Shown here: in pieces, positions 8,313 to 16,559 of the stretch
Numbering within the stretch: position 1 is the first letter of the stretch
Layout of the letters: the number at the start of each line of letters is the position of its first letter
DNA from: Acidimicrobiia bacterium
GTDB taxonomy: Bacteria; Actinomycetota; Acidimicrobiia; Spongiisociales; ZC4RG35
Direction: 5' to 3'
NCBI GenBank assembly: GCA_015488325.1
Contig: WFOA01000086.1
Span: 1-56,973 of the forward strand
Length of the DNA stretch: 56,973 nt
Notes under the pieces: generated by a model
Told to the model about the DNA's origin: nothing
Databases searched by the model: none
Seen by the model: the letters and a program-made list of their open reading frames with translations, nothing else
Made by a program: the position numbers and the translations under genes

Positions 8313-9526
8313 CTGCCGGCCACGACCCGCCCGGCTTTCACCACGGTACGTACCAGGGGCGAGTCGGGCCGGTAGGCGAGGTGGGCGGGATGGTCGGCGT
8401 CGAGGACGACCAGGTCGCCGATGTCTCCGGGGGTGAGCCGTCCCCGATCTCCGAGGGCGAGGGCCAGGGCACCGCCCCGGGTGGCCGACCACACGGCCTC
8501 CTCCACCGACATCCCGAAGTTGAGGACGGCGAGGGCGATCATCGCCGGCATCGTCTCCCAATACGACGTCCCCGGGTTGCAGTCGGTGGCGAGGGCGATC
8601 GTGACTCCGGCGTCCCGGAGCAGGCCCACCGGTGGGGGAGGGGTCCGCATCGACAGCGCGGCGCCGGGGAGGAGCACGGCGACGGTGCGGGCGGCGGCGA
8701 GCCGTCGGGCCTGGTCGGCGGTGACGTGGTCGAGATGGTCGGCGGACACGGCGCCGATCTCGGCGGCCAGGTCGGCGGCGCCGGTGGCGGCGAGCTGCTC
8801 GGCATGGAGTTTGGGACGGAGACCGTGGCGGGTGGCGGCGGCGACGATCCGGCGGGCCTCGACGACGGTGAAGGCGCCGTCGTCGCAGAACACGTCACAG
8901 AACCGGGCGAGGGGAGCGCAGGCAGGCAGCATCTCGGTCTCGATGAGCCGCAGGTAGCCGTCGCGGTCGTCGGCGTATTCGGGGGGCACCACGTGGGCGC
9001 CGAGGAAGGTGGGGACGACGTCCCAGGGAAGGTCGTCGTCGAGGCGGCGGACCACCTCCAGCATGCGCCGTTCGGTGGCGACGTCGAGGCCGTACCCGGA
9101 TTTGATCTCGACGGTGGTGGTGCCGGCGGCGATCATCCGTTCCGCCCGGGCCCGGGACTGGCGGTAGAGGTCGTCGGTGGTGGCGGCCCGGGTGGCTCGC
9201 ACCGTCGACATGATCCCGCCGCCCGCCGCCATGATCTCGGTGTACGAGGCCCCTGCCATCCGTCGGGCGAACTCTTCGGCCCGATCCCCGGCGAAGACGA
9301 GGTGGGTGTGGGGGTCGACGAATCCGGGGAGGACGGCGGCGCCTCCGGCGTCGATGGTCTCGACGGACTCCTTCACGCCCAGCGAGACGTCGGAGCTGGG
9401 ACCCACCCATGCCACCCGACCGTCGGCGATGTGGACGGCCCCGTCGGGGATCACCCCCCACGGGCCCTCTCCTCGGGAGGGGTCGTTGGTGACGAGGAAG
9501 GCGTCGGTGACGAGGAGGTCGGACAT
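8309..9526 (-). CDS. hutI: Imidazolonepropionase
   Basis: 405 residues, the usual HutI length, from ATG 9526 (an upstream in-frame start at 9556 adds only ten unlike residues). It belongs to the amidohydrolase superfamily: the metal site DPHTHLVFAGDR, the segment GTTTVEIKSGYGL, HAEQLA and ATDCNPG are all visible. It hydrolyses 4-imidazolone-5-propanoate to N-formimino-L-glutamate, the third step of histidine degradation, in the cytosol. It lies 82 bases downstream of hutU on the same strand and overlaps the SRPBCC gene. Confidence 0.95.
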   Translation of the reverse strand: MSDLLVTDAFLVTNDPSRGEGPWGVIPDGAVHIADGRVAWVGPSSDVSLGVKESVETIDAGGAAVLPGFVDPHTHLVFAGDRAEEFARRMAGASYTEIMAAGGGIMSTVRATRAATTDDLYRQSRARAERMIAAGTTTVEIKSGYGLDVATERRMLEVVRRLDDDLPWDVVPTFLGAHVVPPEYADDRDGYLRLIETEMLPACAPLARFCDVFCDDGAFTVVEARRIVAAATRHGLRPKLHAEQLAATGAADLAAEIGAVSADHLDHVTADQARRLAAARTVAVLLPGAALSMRTPPPPVGLLRDAGVTIALATDCNPGTSYWETMPAMIALAVLNFGMSVEEAVWSATRGGALALALGDRGRLTPGDIGDLVVLDADHPAHLAYRPDSPLVRTVVKAGRVVAGR

Positions 9527-9608
9527 CACACCCCATGGTGGCACCGCCGCGCGCACGAGCCGGCGGTTTCCGCGAGTTCCTGTACACGACGCCTGGTGCG
9601 TCCCGACG

Positions 9609-11264
9609 TCACCCCTCCATCGGGATCCGCACCCCCCGTTCCCGGGCCACCTGGCGGGCCCGGTCGTAGCCGGCGTCGGCGTGGCGCAACACCCCGGTGG
9701 CCGGGTCGTTGGTGAGGACCGTCTCCACCCGCTCCGCCCCGACGTCGGTGCCGTCGGCCACCACCTGGGCCCCGGCGTGGATCGACTTGCCGATCCCGAC
9801 CCCGCCGCCGTGGTGGACCGCCACCCACGCCGCCCCCGACGAGGCGGCGACGAGGGCGTTGAGGATCGGCCAGTCGGCGATGGCGTCGGACCCGTCGGCC
9901 ATCCCCTCGGTCTCCCGGTACGGGGAGGCGACCGAACCCGAGTCGAGATGGTCCCGCCCGATCACGATCGGAGCCTGCACCGCCCCTCGGCGGACCAGGT
10001 CGTTGAACGCCAACCCTGCCCGGTGCCGCTCCCCGTAGCCGAGCCAGCAGATCCGGGCGGGCAAACCCTGGAAATGGACTTTCTTCTCGGCCATCTCCAG
10101 CCAGCGGTGGAGGGCCCGGTCGTCGGGGAACAGCTCCAGAAGCGCCCGGTCGGTGACGGCGATGTCCGCCGGATCGCCCGAGAGCGCCACCCAGCGGAAC
10201 GGTCCCATCCCTTCACAGAACAGGGGACGGATGTAGGCGGGTACGAACCCCGGGTAGGCGAAGGCGTCGCCGAAGCCGGCCTCCTTCGCCTCGCCCCGCA
10301 GGTTGTTGCCGTAGTCGAACACCTCGGCCCCGGCCCGGAGGAAACCGACCATCGCCGAACAGTGCTCGGCCATCGCCCGGCGGGCCTCCGCCACGTACCG
10401 TTCCGGGTCGGCCTCCCGCAGCTCGGCGGCCGCTTCCAAGGTCATCCCGTTGGGGACGTATCCCCACAGTGGGTCGTGGGCGGAGGTCTGGTCGGTGACG
10501 ATGTCCACCTCCACGCCGCGGCGCAGCACCTCTGCGAAGACGTCGGCGGCGTTGCCGACGAACCCTACCGACAGGGCTCGACGCTCCGTCTTCGCCGCCG
10601 TCGCCAGTTCGATCGCCTCGTCGAGGGAGGAGGCGAAGACGTCGAGGTACCCGGTCTCGACCCGCCGTTCGATCCGGTACGGGTCGACATCGCAGATGAG
10701 ACACACCCCGTCGTTCATGGTGACGGCCAACGGCTGCGCTCCGCCCATCCCGCCCAGCCCGGCGGTGAGGGTGAGGGTCCCGGTGAGGGTTCCACCGAAC
10801 CGCTGCTCGGCGATGGCGGCGAAGGTCTGGAACGTCCCCTGGAGGATCCCCTGGGTGCCGATGTAGATCCACGACCCGGCGGTCATCTGCCCGTACATGA
10901 TCAACCCGGCCGCCTCCAGCTCCCAGAACGTCTCCCAGTCGGCCCAGTCGGGGACGAGGAGGGAGTTGGCGATCAGCACCCGGGGAGCGCGGGGATGGGT
11001 GGTGAGGATCCCCACCGGTTTGCCGGACTGGACGAGGAGGGTCTCGTCGTTGCCCAGCTCGAGGAGGGAGGCCACGATGGCGTCGAAGGCCTCCCAGGAG
11101 CGGGCAGCCCGCCCGGTCCCGCCGTAGACGACCAGGTCGTCGGGCCGTTCCGCCACCTCCGGGTCGAGGTTGTTCTCCAGACACCGCAGGGCCGCCTCCT
11201 GCAGCCATCCTTTCGCCCGCAGGCTCGTCCCCCGGGCCGCTCGTACCGGACGGGGACCGGACAT
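9609..11264 (-). CDS. hutU: Urocanate hydratase
   Basis: 551 residues. I chose ATG 11264 because GAGGGAGG lies eight bases upstream; the in-frame GTG at 11273 overlaps that site. Clear HutU features include [45 protein letters not shown] and a [10 protein letters not shown] Rossmann loop for the tightly bound NAD+. The catalytic-region segment [13 protein letters not shown] is also present. It converts urocanate to imidazolonepropionate. The gene leads the minus-strand hutU-hutI cluster and is divergent from the methyltransferase gene; a possible -10 box TACCGT sits at 11300-11295. Confidence 0.96.
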   Translation of the reverse strand: MSGPRPVRAARGTSLRAKGWLQEAALRCLENNLDPEVAERPDDLVVYGGTGRAARSWEAFDAIVASLLELGNDETLLVQSGKPVGILTTHPRAPRVLIANSLLVPDWADWETFWELEAAGLIMYGQMTAGSWIYIGTQGILQGTFQTFAAIAEQRFGGTLTGTLTLTAGLGGMGGAQPLAVTMNDGVCLICDVDPYRIERRVETGYLDVFASSLDEAIELATAAKTERRALSVGFVGNAADVFAEVLRRGVEVDIVTDQTSAHDPLWGYVPNGMTLEAAAELREADPERYVAEARRAMAEHCSAMVGFLRAGAEVFDYGNNLRGEAKEAGFGDAFAYPGFVPAYIRPLFCEGMGPFRWVALSGDPADIAVTDRALLELFPDDRALHRWLEMAEKKVHFQGLPARICWLGYGERHRAGLAFNDLVRRGAVQAPIVIGRDHLDSGSVASPYRETEGMADGSDAIADWPILNALVAASSGAAWVAVHHGGGVGIGKSIHAGAQVVADGTDVGAERVETVLTNDPATGVLRHADAGYDRARQVARERGVRIPMEG

Positions 11265-11353
11265 CTCCGACACCTCCCTCGTGGTCTCCTCCGCACGGTA
11301 CCGATGTCGAATACCGCTCGCAGCGTCCGACCCGATGTGGAATGATCTCGGTG

Positions 11354-12097
11354 ATGGAAGGGTACGACGCGTCCACCTACGGCGAGCGGATCGCCGACGT
11401 CTATGACGACCAACCCGAGCATCTCGCCCTCGACACCGAGCGGACCGTCGAGGTCCTCGCCGACCTGGCCGGTGACGGTCCCGTCCTCGAGCTGGGGATC
11501 GGCACCGGAAGGGTGGCCCTGCCCCTCGCCGAACGGGGCATCGACGTCCACGGCATCGACGCCTCCCCGGCCATGGTGGAGCGGCTCCGGGCGAAGCCCG
11601 GCGGCGACCGGATCGCGGTCACCGTCGGAGACATGGCCGACGTTGTCGCCCCCGGTGATGGCTACAGCTTCGTCTATGTGGTGTTCAACACCTTCTTCGG
11701 GATCCTCACCCAGGACGACCAGGTCCGGTGCTTCCAAGGTGTTGCCTCCCGTCTCCGTCCCGGCGGCCGGTTCCTGATCGAAGCCTTCGTTCCCGACGTC
11801 ACCCGCTTCGATCGCGGCCAGCGGGTGGAGGTGAAGGACCTGTCCCTCGACGACGTTCTCCTCCACGTCGCCCGCCACGATCCCGTCGCCCAGCGGATCG
11901 ACACCGCCAACGTGTCCCTCGGCACCGGCGGGATCGGGGTGATGCCGATCGTCATCCGCTACGCCTACCCGACCGAGCTGGACCTCATGGCCCGCATCGC
12001 CGGTTTGGGGCGTGAGGCCCGGTGGGGCGGATGGGACCGGAGCACCTTCACCGCGGCTTCGCGATCCCACGTCACCGTCTACCGGGCACCTGTGTGA
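11354..12097 (+). CDS. Class I SAM-dependent methyltransferase
   Basis: 247 residues from ATG 11354; an in-frame ATG at 11342 would add four residues, and neither has a strong ribosome-binding site. Motif I is [16 protein letters not shown] (SAM binding), followed by [14 protein letters not shown] (acidic loop) and, later, [13 protein letters not shown]. It matches small-molecule methyltransferases of the Methyltransf_25 kind. The 3' end overlaps the convergent PIG-L gene by 19 bases. The substrate is unknown. Confidence 0.85.
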   Translation: MEGYDASTYGERIADVYDDQPEHLALDTERTVEVLADLAGDGPVLELGIGTGRVALPLAERGIDVHGIDASPAMVERLRAKPGGDRIAVTVGDMADVVAPGDGYSFVYVVFNTFFGILTQDDQVRCFQGVASRLRPGGRFLIEAFVPDVTRFDRGQRVEVKDLSLDDVLLHVARHDPVAQRIDTANVSLGTGGIGVMPIVIRYAYPTELDLMARIAGLGREARWGGWDRSTFTAASRSHVTVYRAPV

Positions 12098-12744
12098 GCG
12101 GTGCCGGTCCCCGGGGGCCGCAGCCAGACCAGCCATTCTTCGTCGCCCAGCAGCTCCAGGCGGCGCCACAGCACCGGGTTGAGCTGGCTGGTATGGCGGC
12201 GACAGGCGCGGATGTGGCGTTCCCGGTCGACTTCGACTACCACGTCGGCGTGGGTCACCCCCTGAAACGTCGTCCCGAGCTCGTCGTTCAGGGCCGAGGC
12301 GACGTGGTGGGGGATGACCCATCCGAGGACGGCAGCTCCGGTGCGGCCGGCGGCGATGAGAGCTGCCTGGGTGGCCCGGATGTGGTCGGGGTGACCGGTG
12401 ACGCCTCCGGGACCGAAGACCAGAAGGCCGTCGGTTCGGTCGAGACGCGATTCGACGAGTTGGGCGATCCGTTCCAGCGGCACGGTGGAGAGGTTTCCGT
12501 CGGGCAGGTCGAGGATGTCCACCGAGTCGGCTCCGAGGTCCGTCGCCGCCATTCGCAGCTCTTCGGAACGGATACGGCGGAGTTCGCCTTCACCCAGGGT
12601 CGACGCTTCGCCGTGGGTGAGACAGAGGATGGAGACGTCGGTTCCGGCGTCGGTGAACCGGGCGACGACACCGCCGAGTCCGAAGGTCTCGTCGTCAGGA
12701 TGGGCGACGACGACCAGCATCGAGTCCCAGTCCGGCAGAGGCAC
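12079..12744 (-). CDS. PIG-L family LmbE-like deacetylase
   Basis: 221 residues from GTG 12744; an ATG eight codons further in (12720) is the alternative. The zinc motif AHPDDETFGLGG stands at the N-terminus and the second metal motif GHPDHIRA in the middle, as in MshB/LmbE/PIG-L enzymes. These remove acetyl groups from N-acetylglucosaminyl compounds, for example in mycothiol or bacillithiol synthesis. At 221 residues it is shorter than MshB (~300), so it is more like the generic LmbE group. It is divergent from the endonuclease V-like gene, with about 130 bases between. Confidence 0.88.
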   Translation of the reverse strand: MPLPDWDSMLVVVAHPDDETFGLGGVVARFTDAGTDVSILCLTHGEASTLGEGELRRIRSEELRMAATDLGADSVDILDLPDGNLSTVPLERIAQLVESRLDRTDGLLVFGPGGVTGHPDHIRATQAALIAAGRTGAAVLGWVIPHHVASALNDELGTTFQGVTHADVVVEVDRERHIRACRRHTSQLNPVLWRRLELLGDEEWLVWLRPPGTGTAHTGAR

Positions 12745-12874
12745 CCGGCCATGGTGGCCGACCTTCGCCGTCGCCGCCAGTCGACGACGCCGCGGTGGCG
12801 GGTATCCGGCCGGCGAGCCCGATCCGGGACCGACGACCCGGGCGGTAGCGCCGGCGGCCGGGCATGCTGAAGGG

Positions 12875-13537
12875 GTGTGGCCCATCGATGTCGACGAGCT
12901 GGTGGCGCTCCAGGAGCGGATCGCCCGGCTGGAGCCCGAACGTTGGGTCCCTCCACCGGACCCGGAGGTCGGGGGATGTTTCGTCTGTTTCGGGCGCGGC
13001 GGCGAAGGTCCGGGCTCGGAGGGTGACCAGGGATGGGCTGGGGCGGTGGCCGGTGATTCCGAGGCCGTGGTCGGAGGGGCCGCCGGGGCGCCGTACCGTC
13101 CCGGCTTGCTCGCCGCCCGGGAGGGGGCGCTCTTGGAGCGAGCCCTCCGGGCCCTGGGTCGCTTCCCCGACGTGCTCCTCGTCAACGCGGTGGGTCGCGA
13201 CCATCCCCGCCGGGCCGGGTTGGCGCTGCATCTCGGGTGGGTGCTGGACGTGCCCACCGTCGGAGTCACCCACCGCCCCCTGGTGGCGGAGGGGCCCTGG
13301 CCGGAGGACCAGCCTGGAGCGTCCGCCCCGCTGGAGATCGACGGCGACCAGGTCGGTGCCTGGGTTCGGACCAGGGTCGGTGCCCGCCCCCTGGCGGTGT
13401 CGGCGGGATGGCGGACCGACGTGGATGTGGCGGTGGGAGCCGTGTTGACGGCGGTGGGGCGGGCCCGGACGCCCGAGCCGATTCGGCGGGCCCGGGAACT
13501 GGCCCGTCGTGCCCGCAGCGGCTTTACGAGAGCTTGA
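12875..13537 (+). CDS. Endonuclease V-like protein with altered catalytic residues
   Basis: 220 residues from GTG 12875, with GAAGGG just upstream. Family features are clear: APYRPGLLAAREGALL, DHPRRAGLALHLG and PTVGVTH. Compared by memory with Thermotoga EndoV, the first catalytic Asp (in AGVDLSF) is replaced in GGCFVCF. Glu83 is kept, but the later Asp (FDGQG) is Asn104 in VNAVGRDHP, and the AKSRL lysine is His. Classical endonuclease V nicks DNA or RNA one base after deoxyinosine/inosine. With two metal ligands changed, this protein may bind without cutting or use another chemistry. I believe similar variant sequences exist in actinobacteria, but I cannot verify it here. Confidence 0.8.
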   Translation: MWPIDVDELVALQERIARLEPERWVPPPDPEVGGCFVCFGRGGEGPGSEGDQGWAGAVAGDSEAVVGGAAGAPYRPGLLAAREGALLERALRALGRFPDVLLVNAVGRDHPRRAGLALHLGWVLDVPTVGVTHRPLVAEGPWPEDQPGASAPLEIDGDQVGAWVRTRVGARPLAVSAGWRTDVDVAVGAVLTAVGRARTPEPIRRARELARRARSGFTRA

Positions 13538-13603
13538 CGGACGCGACCCTATGAGCTTCAACGAGGCATGGTTCGATAGGGATGGAACGAAAGGAGGTAC
13601 GAG

Positions 13604-13828
13604 ATGATGTGGTACGGAGCAGGTGGCTGGTGGATGTTCTTCTCGATGCTGCTGTTCTGGGGTGGTCTGATCGCCCTGATCGTCTGGGCGGTTCGGGCGG
13701 CGTCCGACCGTCCCAGCCGGGATCGGGACCGGAACCGGGCTTTGGAGATCCTGGAGGAACGGTACGCCCGCGGGGAGATCGACCACGAAGAGTTCGAGCA
13801 GCGGCGCCGGATCCTCGAAGGGAGGTGA
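13604..13828 (+). CDS. Small SHOCT-domain membrane protein
   Basis: 74 residues, ATG at 13604 with AAAGGAGG seven bases upstream. One transmembrane helix (residues ~10-31, MFFSMLLFWGGLIALIVWAV) is followed by a charged linker and a C-terminal SHOCT motif, LEERYARGEIDHEEFEQRR. SHOCT domains are short helical modules thought to mediate oligomerisation or membrane-associated interactions. It is the first gene of a three-gene operon with a cupredoxin and a DUF302 protein; SHOCT proteins often lie near copper- or metal-handling genes. Confidence 0.9.
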   Translation: MMWYGAGGWWMFFSMLLFWGGLIALIVWAVRAASDRPSRDRDRNRALEILEERYARGEIDHEEFEQRRRILEGR

Positions 13829-13834
13829 CCGGCG

Positions 13835-14299
13835 ATGCGGAACCGGACGTTGCTGATCGTCGCCGTCGCCGCGCTGGTACTCGGCCTGGCCGGTCTCGCC
13901 ACCGGCCCGACCGAGGGATGGCGGTGGCCCGGTGACGGGTTTTGGGGTCCCCACGCCTGGATGATGGGTGCACCCGCCCAGGGCCACGACGAGCCGGCCC
14001 CCGAACCGGTCGCCGGTGCCGAGACGATCGAGGTGAGGGCGTTCGACTTCGGTTTCGAACCCGCCCGGATCGTGGTGCCGGCGGGGGAGGCGGTGAACAT
14101 CCGCCTGACGAACGAAGGGTTCTTCTTCCACGACCTCACCATCCCCGAGTTGGACTTCCACATCAACGCCCGTTCCGGCGAGTCGGTCGTCGGAGGGTTG
14201 GCCGAACTCCCGCCCGGGGAATACCGTGTGGAATGTACGGTTCCGGGACATGCGGAGATGGGGATGGTCGGAGTGCTCGTGGTGGAAGCCACGAACTGA
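13835..14299 (+). CDS. Secreted cupredoxin-domain protein
   Basis: 154 residues. The first ~24 residues form a signal peptide or N-terminal anchor (TLLIVAVAALVLGLAGLA). A His/Met-rich linker (GPHAWMMGAPAQGHDE) follows, then one cupredoxin domain. Type-1 copper ligands are visible as His99 (FFFHDLTI), Cys134, His139 and a following Met (ECTVPGHAEMGM). It is expected to act outside the membrane in electron transfer or copper binding. The gene starts six bases after the SHOCT gene, with GGAGG in the upstream overlap. Confidence 0.9.
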   Translation: MRNRTLLIVAVAALVLGLAGLATGPTEGWRWPGDGFWGPHAWMMGAPAQGHDEPAPEPVAGAETIEVRAFDFGFEPARIVVPAGEAVNIRLTNEGFFFHDLTIPELDFHINARSGESVVGGLAELPPGEYRVECTVPGHAEMGMVGVLVVEATN

Positions 14300-14329
14300 G
14301 AACGAACGACGACACGAGGAGATGACATC

Positions 14330-14722
14330 ATGCGGGAATTCGGATACGGCTTCGCCGTCGAGACGGAGCTCGGCATCGACGAAGCGGAGGAGAAGGTGAG
14401 GGAGGCGCTGGGCGCCGAAGGGTTCGGCATCCTCACCGAGATCGACGTGGCCGCCACGCTGGAGAAGAAACTCGGGGTGACCCGGCCGCCCTACAAGATC
14501 CTGGGTGCCTGCAACCCCAACCTCGCCAACCAGGCCCTCGAAGCGGACGAGGACATCGGGTTGCTCCTTCCCTGCAACGTGGTGCTGTACTCGACCGACG
14601 GCGGGACGGTCGTCGAGGCGCTCGAACCTCGGGTGATGTCCCAGCTCACCGGCAACGAGACGGTGAAGACCGTCGCCGAGGAGGCGCGGGAGCGGCTCGT
14701 CCGGGCTCTGTCGGCACTCTGA
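14330..14722 (+). CDS. DUF302 domain-containing protein
   Basis: 130 residues, ATG at 14330 preceded by GAGGAG. The pattern YGFAVETELGIDEAEEKVRE, followed by GFGILTEIDV, YKILGACNP and LLLPCNVVLY, is characteristic of DUF302. The function of these small cytosolic proteins is not established; many lie next to metal- or sulfur-handling genes. The two conserved Cys (GAC, LPC) could bind metal or thiol. It ends the SHOCT-cupredoxin operon and is followed at once by a strong hairpin. Confidence 0.88.
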   Translation: MREFGYGFAVETELGIDEAEEKVREALGAEGFGILTEIDVAATLEKKLGVTRPPYKILGACNPNLANQALEADEDIGLLLPCNVVLYSTDGGTVVEALEPRVMSQLTGNETVKTVAEEARERLVRALSAL

Positions 14723-14730
14723 GTGGTGGG

Positions 14731-14758
14731 GTCCCCGTCCCGGTTTCGGGACGGGGAC
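14731..14758. terminator. Hairpin terminator between convergent genes
   Basis: A perfect 12-bp inverted repeat, GTCCCCGTCCCG / CGGGACGGGGAC, is separated by a four-base GTTT loop. It sits between the DUF302 stop (14722) and the stop of the convergent lipoprotein gene (14759), so it could serve both strands. There is no following T-run, as is common for actinobacterial terminators. Confidence 0.75.
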
Positions 14759-15550
14759 TCACCGTTCTCCGAAGATCTCGATCTCGACCGCGCCGGTGTT
14801 GCCGCCGGTGGAGGTCTCGACGTCGAAGCGGAGGACCCGGCCGGTGAACGCCACGTCGATCAGCGGCGGGTCGAGTCCGGCGTCGAAGGGTCCGAGCACC
14901 TCACCGTCGTCGACCGTGACCGTGTAGGTGGTGGTGATGGACGAACCGTCGCTCATCTCCCGGGTGACGAAACGCAGGCCGGTGACGGTTCGTTCGGCGC
15001 CGAGGTCGATCGTGATGTAGGCGTCGTCGCCGTCACCCCGGGTCGACCATTCCGTGGCCAGGTCGCCGTCGATGGCGTTGGCGGCGGCGAAGGCGTCGGA
15101 GAACTCGCTGCTGACGTCGACGACCGTCGCCTCCAGGGCCAGGTTGGTGCCGGAGGTGGCTTCCGACGCCGTCGGGGTGGTGAACGTCATCAGTTCGCTC
15201 TGGTAGAGGGTGCCGTCGGGGCCGACCCCTTGGAGCCGGTAGTAGTAGGTCGTCTCCGGTTTCAGCCCGGTGAGCACCGGTCCGTGCTGGGCATGGCCGG
15301 CGGCGTCCATGTCCTGGTCGGTGGCGAGGCTGCCGAGGGACGGCGACTCGCCGTAGGCCACCGCACACACCGCTCGGATCGTCGTGTCGACCCGCAGCGT
15401 GGCCGTCGTCGCCGACGGGTCGAAGGTGAACGTGGGGTCGCCGACGGCGATCTCGGAGAAGTCGGCCACCGTCGACGTCGCCGTCCCCGTACCGCCGCAG
15501 GCGGCGGCGACGAGTGCGACGGCGGTCGTGAGCAGGGCGATGCGGCGCAC
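14759..15550 (-). CDS. Lipoprotein with fibronectin-III-like and discoidin-like regions
   Basis: 263 residues from GTG 15550, preceded by GGGAGA at good spacing. The signal peptide ends in a lipobox, ALVAAACGG, with Cys18 as the lipidated residue. The middle part (GPVLTGLKPETTYYYRLQGV) is the recurrent end of a fibronectin type III-like domain. The C-terminal ~130 residues (NAIDGDLATEWSTRGDGDDA, then ITIDLGAERTVTGLRF) resemble a discoidin/F5-8-type-C carbohydrate-binding domain. It is predicted to be surface-anchored and to bind a glycan or other ligand. No catalytic motif is seen. Confidence 0.82.
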   Translation of the reverse strand: MRRIALLTTAVALVAAACGGTGTATSTVADFSEIAVGDPTFTFDPSATTATLRVDTTIRAVCAVAYGESPSLGSLATDQDMDAAGHAQHGPVLTGLKPETTYYYRLQGVGPDGTLYQSELMTFTTPTASEATSGTNLALEATVVDVSSEFSDAFAAANAIDGDLATEWSTRGDGDDAYITIDLGAERTVTGLRFVTREMSDGSSITTTYTVTVDDGEVLGPFDAGLDPPLIDVAFTGRVLRFDVETSTGGNTGAVEIEIFGER

Positions 15551-15620
15551 AGGATCTCCCGGGTCGGTGTGGCTTGGACATGGTACGGACCGCCGGGCGT
15601 TAGCGGACACCGGAAGGCCG

Positions 15621-15626
15621 TAGGCT
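15621..15626 (+). promoter_or_regulatory. -10 box of a leaderless promoter (DUF72 gene)
   Basis: TAGGCT ends six bases before the GTG at 15633, the spacing expected when transcription begins at the start codon. The GGGAGG between them is too close to the GTG to act as a Shine-Dalgarno site. Confidence 0.5.
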
Positions 15627-15632
15627 GGGAGG

Positions 15633-16559
15633 GTGAGCGGGCCGCGTGACCTGGCTCTCCGGGGTCTCTACCTGGGGACGGCTTCGTGGACCGACCCGAC
15701 CCTCGTCGAGTCGGGGAGGTTCTACCCGTCCAAGGACATGACCGCCGAGGAGCGGCTCCGCTTCTACGCCGAGCGGTTCCCTCTGGTCGAAGTCGACTCG
15801 ACCTACTACGCGCCCCCGTCGGAGCGTCTCGCCGGCCTGTGGGTGACCCGCACCCCGGCCGACTTCGTCTTCGACGTCAAGGCTTTCCGGCTCCTCACCC
15901 AGCATCCCACCCCGCCTTCGAGTCTGTGGAAGGACCTGCGGGACGAGGTCCCGACGGAGCTCGTGACCAAACGCCACCTCTACGTTCGGGATCTCCCCTC
16001 CGAGCTGGTCGACGAAGCGTTCGCGCGGTTTGCGTCGGCGCTGACGCCGCTACGTTCGGCCGGCAAGCTCGGGGTGATCCTCTTCCAGCTCCCGCCCTAC
16101 CTGTATCCCACCAGGGCCTCGTTCCGGTATCTGGCCGAAGTCGCCACCCGGTTGGAAGGGTTCACGGTGGCGGTCGAGTTCCGCAACGGCAGGTGGCTGG
16201 ACGAAGAGCATCGTGACGTGACCTTCGAGTTCCTCGCCGAACACCGCCTCGTCTACGTCGCCGTCGACGAACCCCAAGGGTTCCGGAGCTCGGTACCGCC
16301 GGTGGTGGAGGTGACCAACCGGGGGATCGCCGTCGTCAGGTTCCATGGACGCAACGCCGAGACCTGGGAGGCGAAGGGGATCTCGGCGGCGGAACGGTTC
16401 CGCTACGAGTACCGGCCCGAGGAGCTGGCGGAATGGGTTCCTCGGATCCGTCGCCTCCGCGAGGACGCCGACCGGGTCCACTTGGTGTTCAACAACTGCT
16501 ACGCCGACTACGGGGTCCGTGCCGCCCTGCTCTTCGCCGAGCTGCTGGCGTCGACGTGA
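15633..16559 (+). CDS. DUF72 family protein (YecE-like)
   Basis: 308 residues, GTG start. It shows the DUF72 pattern: LYLGTASWTD at the N-terminus, FYPSKDM, EVDSTYYAPP, FDVKAFRLLT, GVILFQLPPYL, AVEFRNGRWL and a closing HLVFNNCYADYGV. The fold is a TIM barrel related to AP endonuclease families; the biochemical role is not settled. Its last 71 bases overlap the convergent fahA gene. Confidence 0.9.
   Translation: MSGPRDLALRGLYLGTASWTDPTLVESGRFYPSKDMTAEERLRFYAERFPLVEVDSTYYAPPSERLAGLWVTRTPADFVFDVKAFRLLTQHPTPPSSLWKDLRDEVPTELVTKRHLYVRDLPSELVDEAFARFASALTPLRSAGKLGVILFQLPPYLYPTRASFRYLAEVATRLEGFTVAVEFRNGRWLDEEHRDVTFEFLAEHRLVYVAVDEPQGFRSSVPPVVEVTNRGIAVVRFHGRNAETWEAKGISAAERFRYEYRPEELAEWVPRIRRLREDADRVHLVFNNCYADYGVRAALLFAELLAST

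Noticed and set aside
8381-11345. Long plus-strand frames opposite hutI and hutU
   Set aside because: They have shadow composition only; the minus-strand genes carry complete family motifs.
13534-13556. TTGACG as a -35 box for the SHOCT operon
   Set aside because: No acceptable -10 hexamer occurs at 16-18 bases; TATGAG is only ten bases away.
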